The translations under genes and the position numbers were made by a program. A DNA stretch of 64,000 bases from assembly GCA_947259885.1 (NCBI GenBank), contig CAMYNW010000027.1, forward strand, positions 1 to 64,000, given 5' to 3'. How positions within the stretch are numbered: the stretch's first letter is position 1; each line of letters begins with the position of its first letter. Under the pieces are notes generated by a model, which was given only the letters and a program-made list of their open reading frames with translations, did not search any database and was not told the origin of the DNA. Shown here in pieces: positions 17,671 through 25,493 of this stretch. The stretch comes from an uncultured Gammaproteobacteria bacterium. Lineage in GTDB: Bacteria > Pseudomonadota > Gammaproteobacteria > Arenicellales > Poriferihabitantaceae.

Positions 17671-17916
17671 TGCGACGGTACGGACACTTGGGAAATTGAT
17701 GGTGGCTGGTCGGAGTGGATGGATGTTTGGGTTCCGATTTCATCGCCGGCAATTTCTCATCCTTTTGGTTGGGCTGCCTTCTATTCTAGAATTACATATA
17801 GTTTATTAATTAACCCTGCGACTTCCATAGCATTAGATATTGCAGGCGATGCTGCAAGTCTTTTCGAACAATCTAATGAACCTACAATGCTGTGCAGAGC
17901 AATTTCAAGACGATAA
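17671..17916 (+). pseudogene. Orphan C-terminal coding fragment
   Basis: An open frame begins right after the IS91 terminus with CDGTDTWEIDGGWSEWMDVW and ends at 17914-17916. The aromatic, Gly-rich start looks like the tail of a larger extracellular or phage-like protein whose 5' part was replaced by the IS91 fragment. An internal ATG at 17719 exists but there is no sign that it is used. Family not recognised. Confidence 0.35.
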
Positions 17917-17928
17917 TGACGAGTACCA

Positions 17929-18201
17929 ATGAATTGTCCTAGCTGCAAAAATCAATTGCCGAGTTCATCGATAGTGCTTTTATCTCTTGGGTTTAAATCT
18001 AAGTGTCCCAATTGCAAAAAACAGTTACGAAAGAGCCCATTACTAATGTTTGCTCTTTCATGCTTCGCAGTAATATCGGCGGTGTTTTCTATGGCGTTTT
18101 TTGTAAATACATTTGGACCGATAGGTTTCATTCTTGCTGGAGCAATTGTTCTATTAATTTATACGATTGGGCACTATCTGTTGCCAATCGTCTCTGACTA
18201 A
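17929..18201 (+). CDS. Small zinc-ribbon membrane protein
   Basis: A 90-residue protein with two CxxC pairs (NCPSCKNQ at residue 2 and KCPNCKKQL near 25) forming a zinc ribbon, then two hydrophobic helices (about 38-57 and 63-85). This is a common layout for small cytoplasmic-facing membrane proteins with no assigned function. It follows the orphan fragment by 12 bases and is followed by a terminator, so it may be the last gene of a truncated operon. Confidence 0.6.
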   Translation: MNCPSCKNQLPSSSIVLLSLGFKSKCPNCKKQLRKSPLLMFALSCFAVISAVFSMAFFVNTFGPIGFILAGAIVLLIYTIGHYLLPIVSD

Positions 18202-18274
18202 CAGGCTGAAGGTGACGAATTTATTTACAGATTAAAAGGGATGCATTTATTTAATGTTGCAACGCCAGCAGACC

Positions 18275-18305
18275 AGCCCTGCCACCGAGCAGGGCTTTTT
18301 ATTTT
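18275..18305 (+). terminator. Rho-independent terminator
   Basis: AGCCCTGC, a 6-base loop, and GCAGGGCT form an 8-bp GC-rich stem followed by TTTTTATTTT. It lies 74 bases after the zinc-ribbon gene. Confidence 0.8.
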
Positions 18306-18575
18306 AGCTGCTGAACTTGTTATCGCGTTTTAGAAGACCAGCGCTCCGCCTCATACTTTATAATCATGCCTTCTTGGATATTATTTTTTTGCCTTGGAAG
18401 CTATTATTTAAGGGTTCACAATTCGTCTCGGGGCGGCATATTTAAAAATAGTTCCTGTTGCGATTGAGGTGCTATTTCTCTGGTTTAGCTATGCATCATT
18501 TAGTGATTATATGTCTCTATAAAACAAAGCCGAATCGGTGTGGGATGCGGAAGGAAAAAGAAATAGTCAGGGCGG
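18306..18575. other. No gene recognised
   Basis: AT-rich sequence between the terminator and the stop of the minus-strand gene at 18576. A short frame with a hydrophobic run (IVPVAIEVLFLWFSYASF) near 18450-18520 may be a membrane-protein remnant, but it has no start and a stop just upstream. Confidence 0.35.
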
Positions 18576-19385
18576 TTAGAATATTGCTTTTTGACTCATA
18601 GCTTCAACGGGGCTGACAGTAGATCGAAGCAAACCAATCACGATAAAAGTCTGCGGATGCGCTTTCATCGTCCCCATGATGAAATGTAGGTTCTGGTTGG
18701 GGATGTTGTTCTGATACTCGTTCTCGATCATCTCGAGGGCTTTGTCTTCGGTCTTGTATAACCGTTTGTAGTTGATAAAAGCAGCCTGCACTTCCCAGTC
18801 ATGAATCTGGTGTTTGTGCTTGTGGCCGTCGCAGGTATATTGGTATCGAAAGCTATACTTGGGCTGTTCAATGGGTTTCAGCAGGCCTTCGAGTAAAGAC
18901 ACCTGCTGAAAGACCATGCTCGCAACCTGCTGGTCTTCCTGGTCGCTCTTGGAAGCTTCCTGAATCTTGAAGCGGAGACTGCCGGGATCGGGCTTTATAA
19001 TCCCGAGACTGCGATGCTCGGTCTTGTTCTGATCCCAAAGATCATGGAGAGAAGGGGCAATATGGTTTGCCCATAATCGCACTTTATCCTCCGGCTTTAG
19101 CTGCTTGCCGTTTTGCACGATCTGGATAGAGCCTTCATCGACACGATAGCTCTCTGGTCGTGGGTCGCCAGGTGCCTTAGTAATGGTCATCTCGACCAGA
19201 TCAAATCGTTTGAACTGGTCGGACTTATCGAGTCGCCTGAATCGAATCGGAAACAGGCGTAATAAATCGTTGGTATCCTCCGTGACGCCCGCGCAGCAGA
19301 CGGTTTCCTCGTGCGCCTGGCTAGGCTGCGGAAACGCCTTGACTAATATCCAGATGCGCCGCTTGTTGTGTTTGCCACTTATCAT
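18576..19385 (-). CDS. Unknown protein partnered with DUF488
   Basis: A 269-residue soluble protein. The N-terminus (KRRIWILVKAFPQPSQAHEE) and FPIRFRRLDKSDQFKRFDLV, KAPGDPRPESYRV look conserved; I recall similar proteins next to DUF488 genes but cannot name a domain. His/Lys-rich CDGHKHKHQIHDWE near residue 185 could bind metal. The start lies inside the end of the DUF488 gene (65-base overlap), so the two are translationally coupled and probably work together. No membrane segment or signal peptide. The role is unknown; nucleic-acid or stress functions would fit island genes but are only inference. Confidence 0.65.
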   Translation of the reverse strand: MISGKHNKRRIWILVKAFPQPSQAHEETVCCAGVTEDTNDLLRLFPIRFRRLDKSDQFKRFDLVEMTITKAPGDPRPESYRVDEGSIQIVQNGKQLKPEDKVRLWANHIAPSLHDLWDQNKTEHRSLGIIKPDPGSLRFKIQEASKSDQEDQQVASMVFQQVSLLEGLLKPIEQPKYSFRYQYTCDGHKHKHQIHDWEVQAAFINYKRLYKTEDKALEMIENEYQNNIPNQNLHFIMGTMKAHPQTFIVIGLLRSTVSPVEAMSQKAIF

Positions 19386-19821
19386 TGTCTACTCCTAGAT
19401 GGACAGGGGTCTTGTTGACCAGTTTGGCAAGTGCATCGACCACCGGGGTACGATGGCATTGGCTATGATCCTTCTCGAAACACATGAGCGCTACGTTACC
19501 CCGTAGTTCGTCAGCAAGCTGTTCAATTAACTCGGATTGCTGGTTCAAGTGTTTATCAAAGTCTTTAAAAAACCGCTTGTAGTTCCAGTCATCACGCAGT
19601 CGATGACGCATATCTCTGGGGGACCCCAATTGCCGTTCATGGCGGTAGTCAATGCCAACTTCTGCTAATGCATCCTTCAATGCGTTCTTGGAAAACCCTT
19701 TGCGTCTGGAGATCGGTAGTTCTCTGACATCCAGTAATGTGCTGGTCTTAGCAGCCTTTAGTGTTGCAACGAAAGCACTGAGGTCTGCACCTTCATAGCC
19801 AATAGTGTAAAGCTTCCTCAT
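19321..19821 (-). CDS. DUF488-family protein
   Basis: A 166-residue DUF488 protein: KLYTIGYEGADLSAFVATLK at the N-terminus, LLDVRELPISRRKGFSK near 34-50, and CFEKDHSQCHRTPVVDALA near 115-133 with the paired cysteine/histidine motif typical of the family. DUF488 proteins have no established biochemical function; the conserved Cys and His suggest a catalytic or metal site. It is the first gene of a two-gene minus-strand operon with the protein at 18576-19385. Confidence 0.82.
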   Translation of the reverse strand: MRKLYTIGYEGADLSAFVATLKAAKTSTLLDVRELPISRRKGFSKNALKDALAEVGIDYRHERQLGSPRDMRHRLRDDWNYKRFFKDFDKHLNQQSELIEQLADELRGNVALMCFEKDHSQCHRTPVVDALAKLVNKTPVHLGVDNDKWQTQQAAHLDISQGVSAA

Positions 19822-20163
19822 GATCCGGAGTTCTCTGGTTAAATCGTTTAAATATTACCAGAAGCACTAGCCAATGCTCAGAAGCAAGCAGCGAAATACT
19901 GGGAGAAGTACGGTAGTCAATAAAGATACTTCTGCTCTAAAAACCGTTGGAAATTGGATAAGATTGATGGGGGCTAGCCATGGTTGAGACAACCCCCCAT
20001 GGGGGTGGGGTACCCCTGAGTGCTGCTTGCTCTTGAAATTCCCTGTAAGCCAACAACGATAGCCATTACCGCATATAATTTACAAAATAACCGTTATGCG
20101 AAGTCGTTGGTATCAGTGGGTTTCAGAGCGTGTTTTTTAAAATACCACGTAAGCGACACGTTT
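19822..20163. other. No intact gene; remnants only
   Basis: A plus-strand frame ending at about 19922 encodes PEALANAQKQAAKYWEKYGS and then stops; a stop also lies just upstream, so it is the tail of a lost gene. A GC-rich palindromic stretch (ACCCCCCATGGGGGTGGGG, about 19994-20013) follows. The region upstream of DUF488 (19822-19860) is AT-rich and probably holds its promoter. Confidence 0.4.
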
Positions 20164-20832
20164 TCAGGGGTTTGGAAGCTCCTCAGCGTCTGCTATTTCA
20201 CCCTCAATAGGACCCTTGTTACGGCAATTTTCTGAGCCTGTATTGCCATGTAATGCCTGACTAAGGGTATTGGCTGTTATCCCCAGAATATCGGCTAATT
20301 TGCTGGTTAAATGGCGATCATCCACGCGTGACAGTTGATCCTGCCGATTTGAGTCAATATGTCCGGCTGCCTTCCCTATTAGCTCATGTGCGCGTATAGC
20401 CGGTGAGAACTGCTTCTCCTTTTCCGCTCCTTTAGACAGATCATCCATTCTATTCAGCCACCTGTCGTATTGAAATCGTGTTTCCTCTTCGATTCTGGCG
20501 CGCTCCTGCTCCTGAAACTTGATGATGTAGGCGGAGACTAGCGAGTTCTCTATGATTCGATAAGCAGACGAATTAATTTTTCTCGCAATATCGTTCCCCG
20601 ATTTACCTTCTGCCCATTCTCGATTCCCTGGTTTATGAATCCATATTGCATCACGATATGCGCCTACCTTATTACCACCATTACGGATGTATTCCTGTGC
20701 GAATTTGAAATAGCTTGGTTTGAGAGCTGACTGTAATTCTTCTACCGTCCAGTCTTGATATTCTGGAGATAAAGATAGCTGTTTCGCGAGGGTTTCAAGA
20801 ATTTTCGCGAAATCAGGCGCTTCTTCGGGCAT
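20164..20832 (-). CDS. Terminase small subunit-like DNA-binding protein
   Basis: A 222-residue protein whose residues about 38-110 (FKFAQEYIRNGGNKVGAYRD...SAYRIIENSLVSAYI) follow the pattern of phage terminase small subunits: a helix-turn-helix for repeated recognition of packaging sites and a helical linker. The next part is a charged coiled-coil-like stretch (IIKFQEQERARIEEETRFQY). No large terminase, portal or capsid gene is present, so it is either a phage relic or a satellite gene with another job. Its start overlaps the end of the small gene upstream by 20 bases. Confidence 0.6.
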   Translation of the reverse strand: MPEEAPDFAKILETLAKQLSLSPEYQDWTVEELQSALKPSYFKFAQEYIRNGGNKVGAYRDAIWIHKPGNREWAEGKSGNDIARKINSSAYRIIENSLVSAYIIKFQEQERARIEEETRFQYDRWLNRMDDLSKGAEKEKQFSPAIRAHELIGKAAGHIDSNRQDQLSRVDDRHLTSKLADILGITANTLSQALHGNTGSENCRNKGPIEGEIADAEELPNP

Positions 20833-21037
20833 GTCGTAGCTTTATCAGCGAGCTAACATTATTTTGCAGAATATTGAGACGCTCAGAAGGTGTCTTCGAA
20901 ATCATCCATCGAAGTAACGTTAGATCAACACCAGACTCTGAATAAACACGTGGCGTTGAATTGGAAGATTTATTTAGATTCGGTGCAGACAACTTTCCGA
21001 TATAACGATTTGACCCGACAATCTGATTGTACCGCAT
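20813..21037 (-). CDS. Small conserved protein, GVDLTLLRWM motif
   Basis: About 74 residues from the ATG at 21037; the longer frame starts inside tRNA-Leu and is not credible. The C-terminal half (SGVDLTLLRWMISKTPSERL...NNVSSLIKLRHA) resembles small proteins that often precede nucleotidyltransferase genes, but here it is followed by the terminase-like gene, with which it overlaps by 20 bases. Function unknown. Confidence 0.5.
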   Translation of the reverse strand: MRYNQIVGSNRYIGKLSAPNLNKSSNSTPRVYSESGVDLTLLRWMISKTPSERLNILQNNVSSLIKLRHARRSA

Positions 21038-21084
21038 TCCACATTTTCCTAATTGCGTGGAAAATGTGCATGTATCATGGAAGT

Positions 21085-21145
21085 GTGGTACCCGGAGCCG
21101 GACTTGAACCGGCACGATGTTGCCATCGAGGGATTTTAAGTCCCA
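21085..21145 (-). repeat. Right att repeat: 3' part of tRNA-Leu(UAA)
   Basis: Sixty-one bases identical to 3935-3995. On this side the repeat is continuous with a 5' tRNA-Leu segment (21146-21161), so this is the junction where the island supplied a new 3' end for the tRNA gene. Confidence 0.88.
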
Positions 21146-21161
21146 ATTCCGCCATCCGGGC
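21086..21161 (-). tRNA. tRNA-Leu(UAA), D arm incomplete
   Basis: Acceptor stem (GCCCGGA ... TCCGGGT), anticodon arm with TAA, long variable arm and T arm plus encoded CCA are all present. Between GGCGGAATT and GGGACTTAA, however, about 11 bases are absent compared with a normal tRNA-Leu such as E. coli leuZ. The missing part is the D loop GG and the 3' strand of the D stem. It is third in the Gly-Cys-Leu tRNA cluster, as in E. coli glyW-cysT-leuZ. As written it may not fold into a working tRNA, so it is a possible pseudogene. Confidence 0.65.
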
Positions 21162-21182
21162 ATGGTACCGTTGTGTCACAGA

Positions 21183-21256
21183 TGGAGGCTGAGCCCGGAA
21201 TCGAACCGAGGTACACGGCTTTGCAGGCCGCTGCATAACCACTCTGCCACTCAGCC
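21183..21256 (-). tRNA. cysT: tRNA-Cys(GCA)
   Basis: 74 bases with CCA encoded; the anticodon loop CTGCAAA gives GCA. The acceptor stem GGCTGAG pairs with CTCAGCC, and the T arm CGGTTCGATTCCG is standard. It sits between tRNA-Gly and tRNA-Leu in a conserved cluster. Confidence 0.95.
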
Positions 21257-21306
21257 AAGCGACGCCGAATCATACCAGCATTGAGCTGACCTATCCGTGG
21301 AGTGGT

Positions 21307-21340
21307 GCTCTCGGAGCGAAGCTCTCGGAGCGAAGCTCTC
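21307..21340. repeat. Short tandem repeat, 14-bp unit
   Basis: GCTCTCGGAGCGAA occurs twice in tandem followed by a partial third unit (GCTCTC), in the spacer between tRNA-Cys and tRNA-Gly. No function apparent. Confidence 0.6.
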
Positions 21341-21422
21341 GTGATTGCTGTGGTCAAATCCAGGCAGAATCCACCGAAAGCTTTTTTCAGGCGGTTTTCT
21401 GACCCTGTGCTGATTGGGAGTA

Positions 21423-21498
21423 TGGAGCGGGAAACGAGATTCGAACTCGCGACCCCAACCTTGGCAAGGTTGTGCTCTACCAGCTGAGCTATTCCCGC
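21423..21498 (-). tRNA. glyW: tRNA-Gly(GCC)
   Basis: 76 bases, CCA encoded, anticodon GCC in CTTGCCAAG. The acceptor stem GCGGGAA pairs with TTCCCGC, the D arm AGCTCAGCTGGTAGAGC is intact, and the T loop is TTCGAAT. First tRNA of the cluster downstream of pgsA. Confidence 0.96.
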
Positions 21499-21588
21499 AT
21501 TGCTCCCGATTCGGGGGAGGTTGATTCTATGCACCCAGACCCCTGTGTCAATAGAAATTGACGTTTTTACGCCGATGCGCAGTGATTT

Positions 21589-22167
21589 TCAGCCATTTTC
21601 CATCAGGTAGGGCCAGGCCGCTTTGAGATATTCAATCATAGACCACAAGGTTAGTAAGGCGGCCACGTACAGCATGATCTCCCCAATCAGAAAAGTGGGC
21701 AATCCATACACCGGTAACGCATACAGCAGCAAAATAATTGCGATCATCTGTACCGCCGTTTTAATCTTACCCACAGGGCCGACCGCCACCGCGCCTCGCT
21801 CCCCGAGCTCAGCCATCCACTCACGCAATGCAGAAATCGCGATTTCCCGGCCCACGATGATAGTGACCGCGATTGCAAATGGCATGGGGTGAATCACCCT
21901 GTCGAGCACGGTGAAATCAGAAGCCAGTAACACCAGCGCGCTTGAGACGATCAATTTATCTGCAACCGGATCGAGGAAGGCACCCAGTTTAGTTATCGCG
22001 TTCATGCGACGGGCTAAATATCCGTCGAGCCAGTCGGTCAACGCTGCCAATACAAATATGCCGGCAATCACGGTTTCGCGAAAAGGCATGTTCAGGAAGT
22101 AAGCCACCACCAATACCGGAATCAGCATTATTCTGAAAAGTGTAATCAGATTTGGCAGGTTCCACAT
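21589..22167 (-). CDS. pgsA: CDP-diacylglycerol-glycerol-3-phosphate phosphatidyltransferase
   Basis: A 192-residue inner-membrane enzyme that makes phosphatidylglycerol phosphate, the committed step to phosphatidylglycerol. The CDP-alcohol phosphotransferase signature is complete: DWLDGYLARRMNAIT..GAFLDPVADK (about residues 42-70). Several TM helices follow. It starts 65 bases after the uvrC stop on the same strand, and tRNA-Gly comes next, the same order as uvrC-pgsA-glyW in E. coli. Confidence 0.95.
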   Translation of the reverse strand: MWNLPNLITLFRIMLIPVLVVAYFLNMPFRETVIAGIFVLAALTDWLDGYLARRMNAITKLGAFLDPVADKLIVSSALVLLASDFTVLDRVIHPMPFAIAVTIIVGREIAISALREWMAELGERGAVAVGPVGKIKTAVQMIAIILLLYALPVYGLPTFLIGEIMLYVAALLTLWSMIEYLKAAWPYLMENG

Positions 22168-22232
22168 GACGAGGCTATTTCACAACACTTGGATTGGTGT
22201 ATTTCATTTTGCTCCTTCAGGCCTGGAGGGTA

Positions 22233-24056
22233 TCAGTTATGAAATTCATTATATATCCGCTGCGCAAGCTTAGGACTGATTCCGGGAACGCGCGCCAGGT
22301 CCTCAATACCGGCCCGCTTGATCTCGTTTAATCCACCAAAGAAGCGAAGCAAACTGCGCCGACGCTTCTCACCCACTCCCTCAATCAGTTCCAGTGATGA
22401 CCGGGTACGTGCCTTGTCGCGACGATTTCGATGACCTGCGATTGCAAAACGGTGGGCCTCGTCCCGAACACGCTGGATCAAGTGCGAGGCCGCAGAGGTA
22501 CCTCCTGGGTAGATGGGCCCTGCACGTCCGGGAATATGTAGTTGTTCCTCTCCGGCGCGCCTTTCCGGCCCTTTAGAGACACCCACCAGCAGTACCGAGT
22601 CGATAAGCTGCAATTCCTCGAACACTTTAACCGCTACGCCCAGCTGGCCTTTGCCACCATCTATCAGGACAATATCCGGCAATTTACCATCGTCCTCCAG
22701 CACCCGCCGATAACGCCGCATCAGGACCTGTTCCATAGCAGCATAATCGTCTCCCGGTGCAATATCGGAAATATTAAATCGACGGTAATCTGATTTCACC
22801 GCGCCCTGGTGATCAAAAACCACGCACGAACCTACGGTGCGCTCACCCATGGTGTGACTAATATCAAAACACTCGACCCGGCTCGGTACTTCCTCAAGCT
22901 TCAACAGGGCCGCCAAAGCATCGAACTGGCTGCTGATCTGACTGTGCTCGTTAAGATGCACGCGCAGTCTGTCACCCGTATTGATTCGTGCATTTTCTAT
23001 CCACCTGGCGCGTTGTGCCCTGCACTGATGCTTGACCGCAACTTTTGACTTGGCTTCCAGGGTCAGTACTTGTTGTAACGACGCTCTGCTCTCAATTGGC
23101 TCACTGAGAAGGATTTCATCGGGAATCGCGGATCCCAGATAATTCTGAGGCAGGAATGCCTCCAGCAACTGTGATGGACTCAGATCCAGCGGATTCTGCT
23201 GAATATGAAATCTTCCCCCAAGATTCCTGCCCTGTCGTATTGTGAACACGCCAAAACATACTGTTCCCGACTCCACCGCCACTGCCACCACATCAGCATC
23301 ACTGGCATCGTTAGCCATATACTGTTTTTCGCGGACTCTTTGCAAACGGGCGATTCGATCTCTGAACTCTGCCGCTTTCTCGAATTCTAAAATGCCGGAC
23401 GCACTCTCCATTTTCTCCATTAATTCCTCCATTAACGAGCTATCCTGGCCAGAAACCATTGCCCTGGCTTGTCGCACGTCCTCCATGTATTGCTCCTGCG
23501 AAATCAAGCCGACGCATGGTGCGCTGCAACGCTTGATCTGGTACTGAAGACACGGTCTCGATCGGTTACGGAAGAAGCTATCATTACATTGGCGCAGCAG
23601 AAATATTTTCTGAATGTGGCTTAGCATCTCGCGCACCGCACCTGCGCCCGGATACGGACCGAAGTATTTACCGGGCTGGTTGCGTCGACCACGATAAAAG
23701 GTAAACCGAGGAAATTCATCTTTTTCGGTCAAGCGGATATAGGGATAACTTTTATCGTCCCTGAGCAGTATATTGTACCTCGGCCGCCGATCTTTGATCA
23801 GGTTGTGCTCAAGCAGCAGCGCCTCACTTTCAGTCTGTGTTTGTTGGGTCTCGGCGGCACTTATCTTTGACACCATCAACTGCGTTCTGGGATTCAAACC
23901 TGATTTTCGAAAATAGCTGGTCACCCTCTTTTTCAAATTTCGCGCTTTGCCGACATAGAGTGTTTCGCCCGAATCATCGTAGTAAATATAGACCCCTGGC
24001 ATTTCGGACACAGAGGACAGAAACTCGGACGAATCAAATTGCTGGGTTTCACTCAT
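22233..24056 (-). CDS. uvrC: UvrABC excinuclease subunit C
   Basis: A 607-residue nuclease that makes both incisions in nucleotide excision repair. The GIY-YIG domain is at the N-terminus (PGVYIYYDDSGETLYVGKAR, residues 19-38). Conserved cysteines follow near 150-180, then a UVR helix (ILEFEKAAEFRDRIARLQRV, about 215), the RNase H-like second nuclease (VECFDISHTMGERTVGSCVV, about 388) and C-terminal tandem helix-hairpin-helix motifs (IEGVGEKRRRSLLRFFGG, VPGISPKLAQRIYNEF). Full length for the family. Divergent from efp with a 91-base shared promoter region. Confidence 0.97.
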   Translation of the reverse strand: MSETQQFDSSEFLSSVSEMPGVYIYYDDSGETLYVGKARNLKKRVTSYFRKSGLNPRTQLMVSKISAAETQQTQTESEALLLEHNLIKDRRPRYNILLRDDKSYPYIRLTEKDEFPRFTFYRGRRNQPGKYFGPYPGAGAVREMLSHIQKIFLLRQCNDSFFRNRSRPCLQYQIKRCSAPCVGLISQEQYMEDVRQARAMVSGQDSSLMEELMEKMESASGILEFEKAAEFRDRIARLQRVREKQYMANDASDADVVAVAVESGTVCFGVFTIRQGRNLGGRFHIQQNPLDLSPSQLLEAFLPQNYLGSAIPDEILLSEPIESRASLQQVLTLEAKSKVAVKHQCRAQRARWIENARINTGDRLRVHLNEHSQISSQFDALAALLKLEEVPSRVECFDISHTMGERTVGSCVVFDHQGAVKSDYRRFNISDIAPGDDYAAMEQVLMRRYRRVLEDDGKLPDIVLIDGGKGQLGVAVKVFEELQLIDSVLLVGVSKGPERRAGEEQLHIPGRAGPIYPGGTSAASHLIQRVRDEAHRFAIAGHRNRRDKARTRSSLELIEGVGEKRRRSLLRFFGGLNEIKRAGIEDLARVPGISPKLAQRIYNEFHN

Positions 24057-24147
24057 GACCGGAATGTTATCACTTCAAATTTGCCCGCAGGAGCAGTAAG
24101 CCATACAATCCCGCCTCCTGAAATCTGCCGGTGTTCGATATCCTGTT

Positions 24148-24708
24148 ATGAAAATTTCCGCCTTTGAGGCCCGCGTCGGCAACTTGATCGAATACCAGGG
24201 CAAGCTATGGAGAGTGCATAAAAAGAATCATGTAAAGCCAGGTAAAGGCGGCGCCTTCGTGCAGATGGAGATGAAATCCATTGGTGACGGCACCAAGCTG
24301 AACGAGCGCTTCCGATCAGAGGATAAGGTGGAAAAAGCGCATGTGGAACCGCGCCAGATGCAATATCTCTACTCGGAAGGAGATTCCTATATTTTTATGG
24401 ACAGTGAGTCATTTGAGCAACTCACCATGGCAGCAGAAGATCTGGAAGACCAGGTGCCGTATCTACTCCCCAATACCGATGTGCAAATCAATTTTCATAA
24501 TGACAGCCCGATTGGCGTCGAGCTGCCGGCCAACGTCATCCTGGAGGTGACTGAAACCGAAGGAGTCGTCAAGGGGCAGACCGCTGCCAGCGGCGGCAAG
24601 CCGGCAGTTCTTGAAACCGGTCTCAAAGTAACCGTCCCACAATTTGTCAATGCGGGAGAGAAGGTTAAGGTGAATACGGATACCGGAGAGTATGTCGAAC
24701 GCGCGTAG
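24148..24708 (+). CDS. efp: Translation elongation factor P
   Basis: A 186-residue EF-P with the N-terminal KOW domain, OB fold and C-terminal domain. It helps ribosomes form bonds at polyproline stretches. The tip of the loop is HVKPGKGGAF with Lys33 in the modified position (Lys34 in E. coli numbering), usually beta-lysylated by EpmA/EpmB, neither of which is in the window. Divergent from uvrC. Confidence 0.96.
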   Translation: MKISAFEARVGNLIEYQGKLWRVHKKNHVKPGKGGAFVQMEMKSIGDGTKLNERFRSEDKVEKAHVEPRQMQYLYSEGDSYIFMDSESFEQLTMAAEDLEDQVPYLLPNTDVQINFHNDSPIGVELPANVILEVTETEGVVKGQTAASGGKPAVLETGLKVTVPQFVNAGEKVKVNTDTGEYVERA

Positions 24709-24776
24709 AGCCGGCAAAACGACTTTTTATGCAACTCACCACAGGCTAAACGTCACCAGCCAGCGCCCATTAATTC

Positions 24777-25493
24777 TCAATCATTGTCATTCAAACCTGC
24801 ACCCGCGCCTGCAATGCGCGAAGCCGCAGAAGCTTCGACATAGGTGAGGTGGGCGTAGCTCTCGAGAGCCTCCCAGTCAGCTTTGCGTAAACTGCAGGCG
24901 TCATGGGATAAAGGCCAGAAAACATGCATCACCACTTCGTCCGGCTCCAATAGCTGAACCTCCAGCTTGCCGGTGGACTCAGCGTCCAACTCTTTTCGGT
25001 TGCCGGAAAATCCAAGGCCATCAGGACAACAGTAAACTTTAACCTCGCCCCAAGTCAGGCGTATCCATCGGTCGCACTGGGTCGCGGCGACACCTGCAAA
25101 TCCAGCAACTAGTAAAGGGTAAGCAATGTTTTCTATGGCAAGAATCCGATCATCGTAGATTTCTTGATTTCCTGCCGCACCAAGACTTCCGGCATTGGCG
25201 CAGTCCGCAATACTTGGACCCACAATCAACGGCGAAGCCTTGCCTGACTGCGCTTTCCAGTGACCGTTCTGCTGAACAATCTTAAGCGGCACCAGTTGGC
25301 TGTGATCAATCTTTTGTAAAAGACTCACGAGCTTAGAAGCGCCGTGAAGATCGACTGCTTCCAGCCAGCGCACTGCGCGACCGGCATCTTCCGCCAGGCC
25401 CCATAACAGCCCCGCTCCACGTACCGCCTTGCGTGCAGTATGTTCGACCTGGTTAAGCGATAGATGCACGATCAAAGATGAGGGAAAACCCAA
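24777..25493 (-). CDS. DUF3726-like protein
   Basis: A 238-residue protein with an N-terminal motif LNQVEHTARKAVRGAGLLWG followed by LAEDAGRAVRWLE, which I associate with DUF3726, a family without known function. A Gly/Ala-rich centre and several Cys residues (DCANAG, QCDRW, VYCCPDG) are present. No signal peptide. The start lies within the end of the 561-residue gene (22-base overlap), so both are made from one transcript. Together with the divergent PqqD-like gene they form a compact three-gene locus. Confidence 0.6.
   Translation of the reverse strand: MGFPSSLIVHLSLNQVEHTARKAVRGAGLLWGLAEDAGRAVRWLEAVDLHGASKLVSLLQKIDHSQLVPLKIVQQNGHWKAQSGKASPLIVGPSIADCANAGSLGAAGNQEIYDDRILAIENIAYPLLVAGFAGVAATQCDRWIRLTWGEVKVYCCPDGLGFSGNRKELDAESTGKLEVQLLEPDEVVMHVFWPLSHDACSLRKADWEALESYAHLTYVEASAASRIAGAGAGLNDND

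Larger units (their letters stand above)
3935..21145. mobile_element. tRNA-Leu genomic island, IS-rearranged
   Basis: About 17.2 kb lies between two identical 61-bp copies of the 3' part of tRNA-Leu(UAA). The interior has a different character from the flanks: IS91, IS6 and IS110 material, two toxin-antitoxin pairs, a GC-rich efflux locus, phage-like and unknown genes, and many broken reading frames. The pattern fits integration by a tyrosine recombinase into the 3' end of the tRNA gene. No integrase is present, so it was probably lost in later IS-driven deletions and the island can no longer move by itself. Internal copies of the att-proximal sequence suggest more than one element inserted in tandem. 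Confidence 0.85.

Noticed and set aside
20890..21192. ORFs across the tRNA-Leu copy
   Set aside because: They translate the tRNA sequence on the wrong strand; the tRNA explains the sequence.
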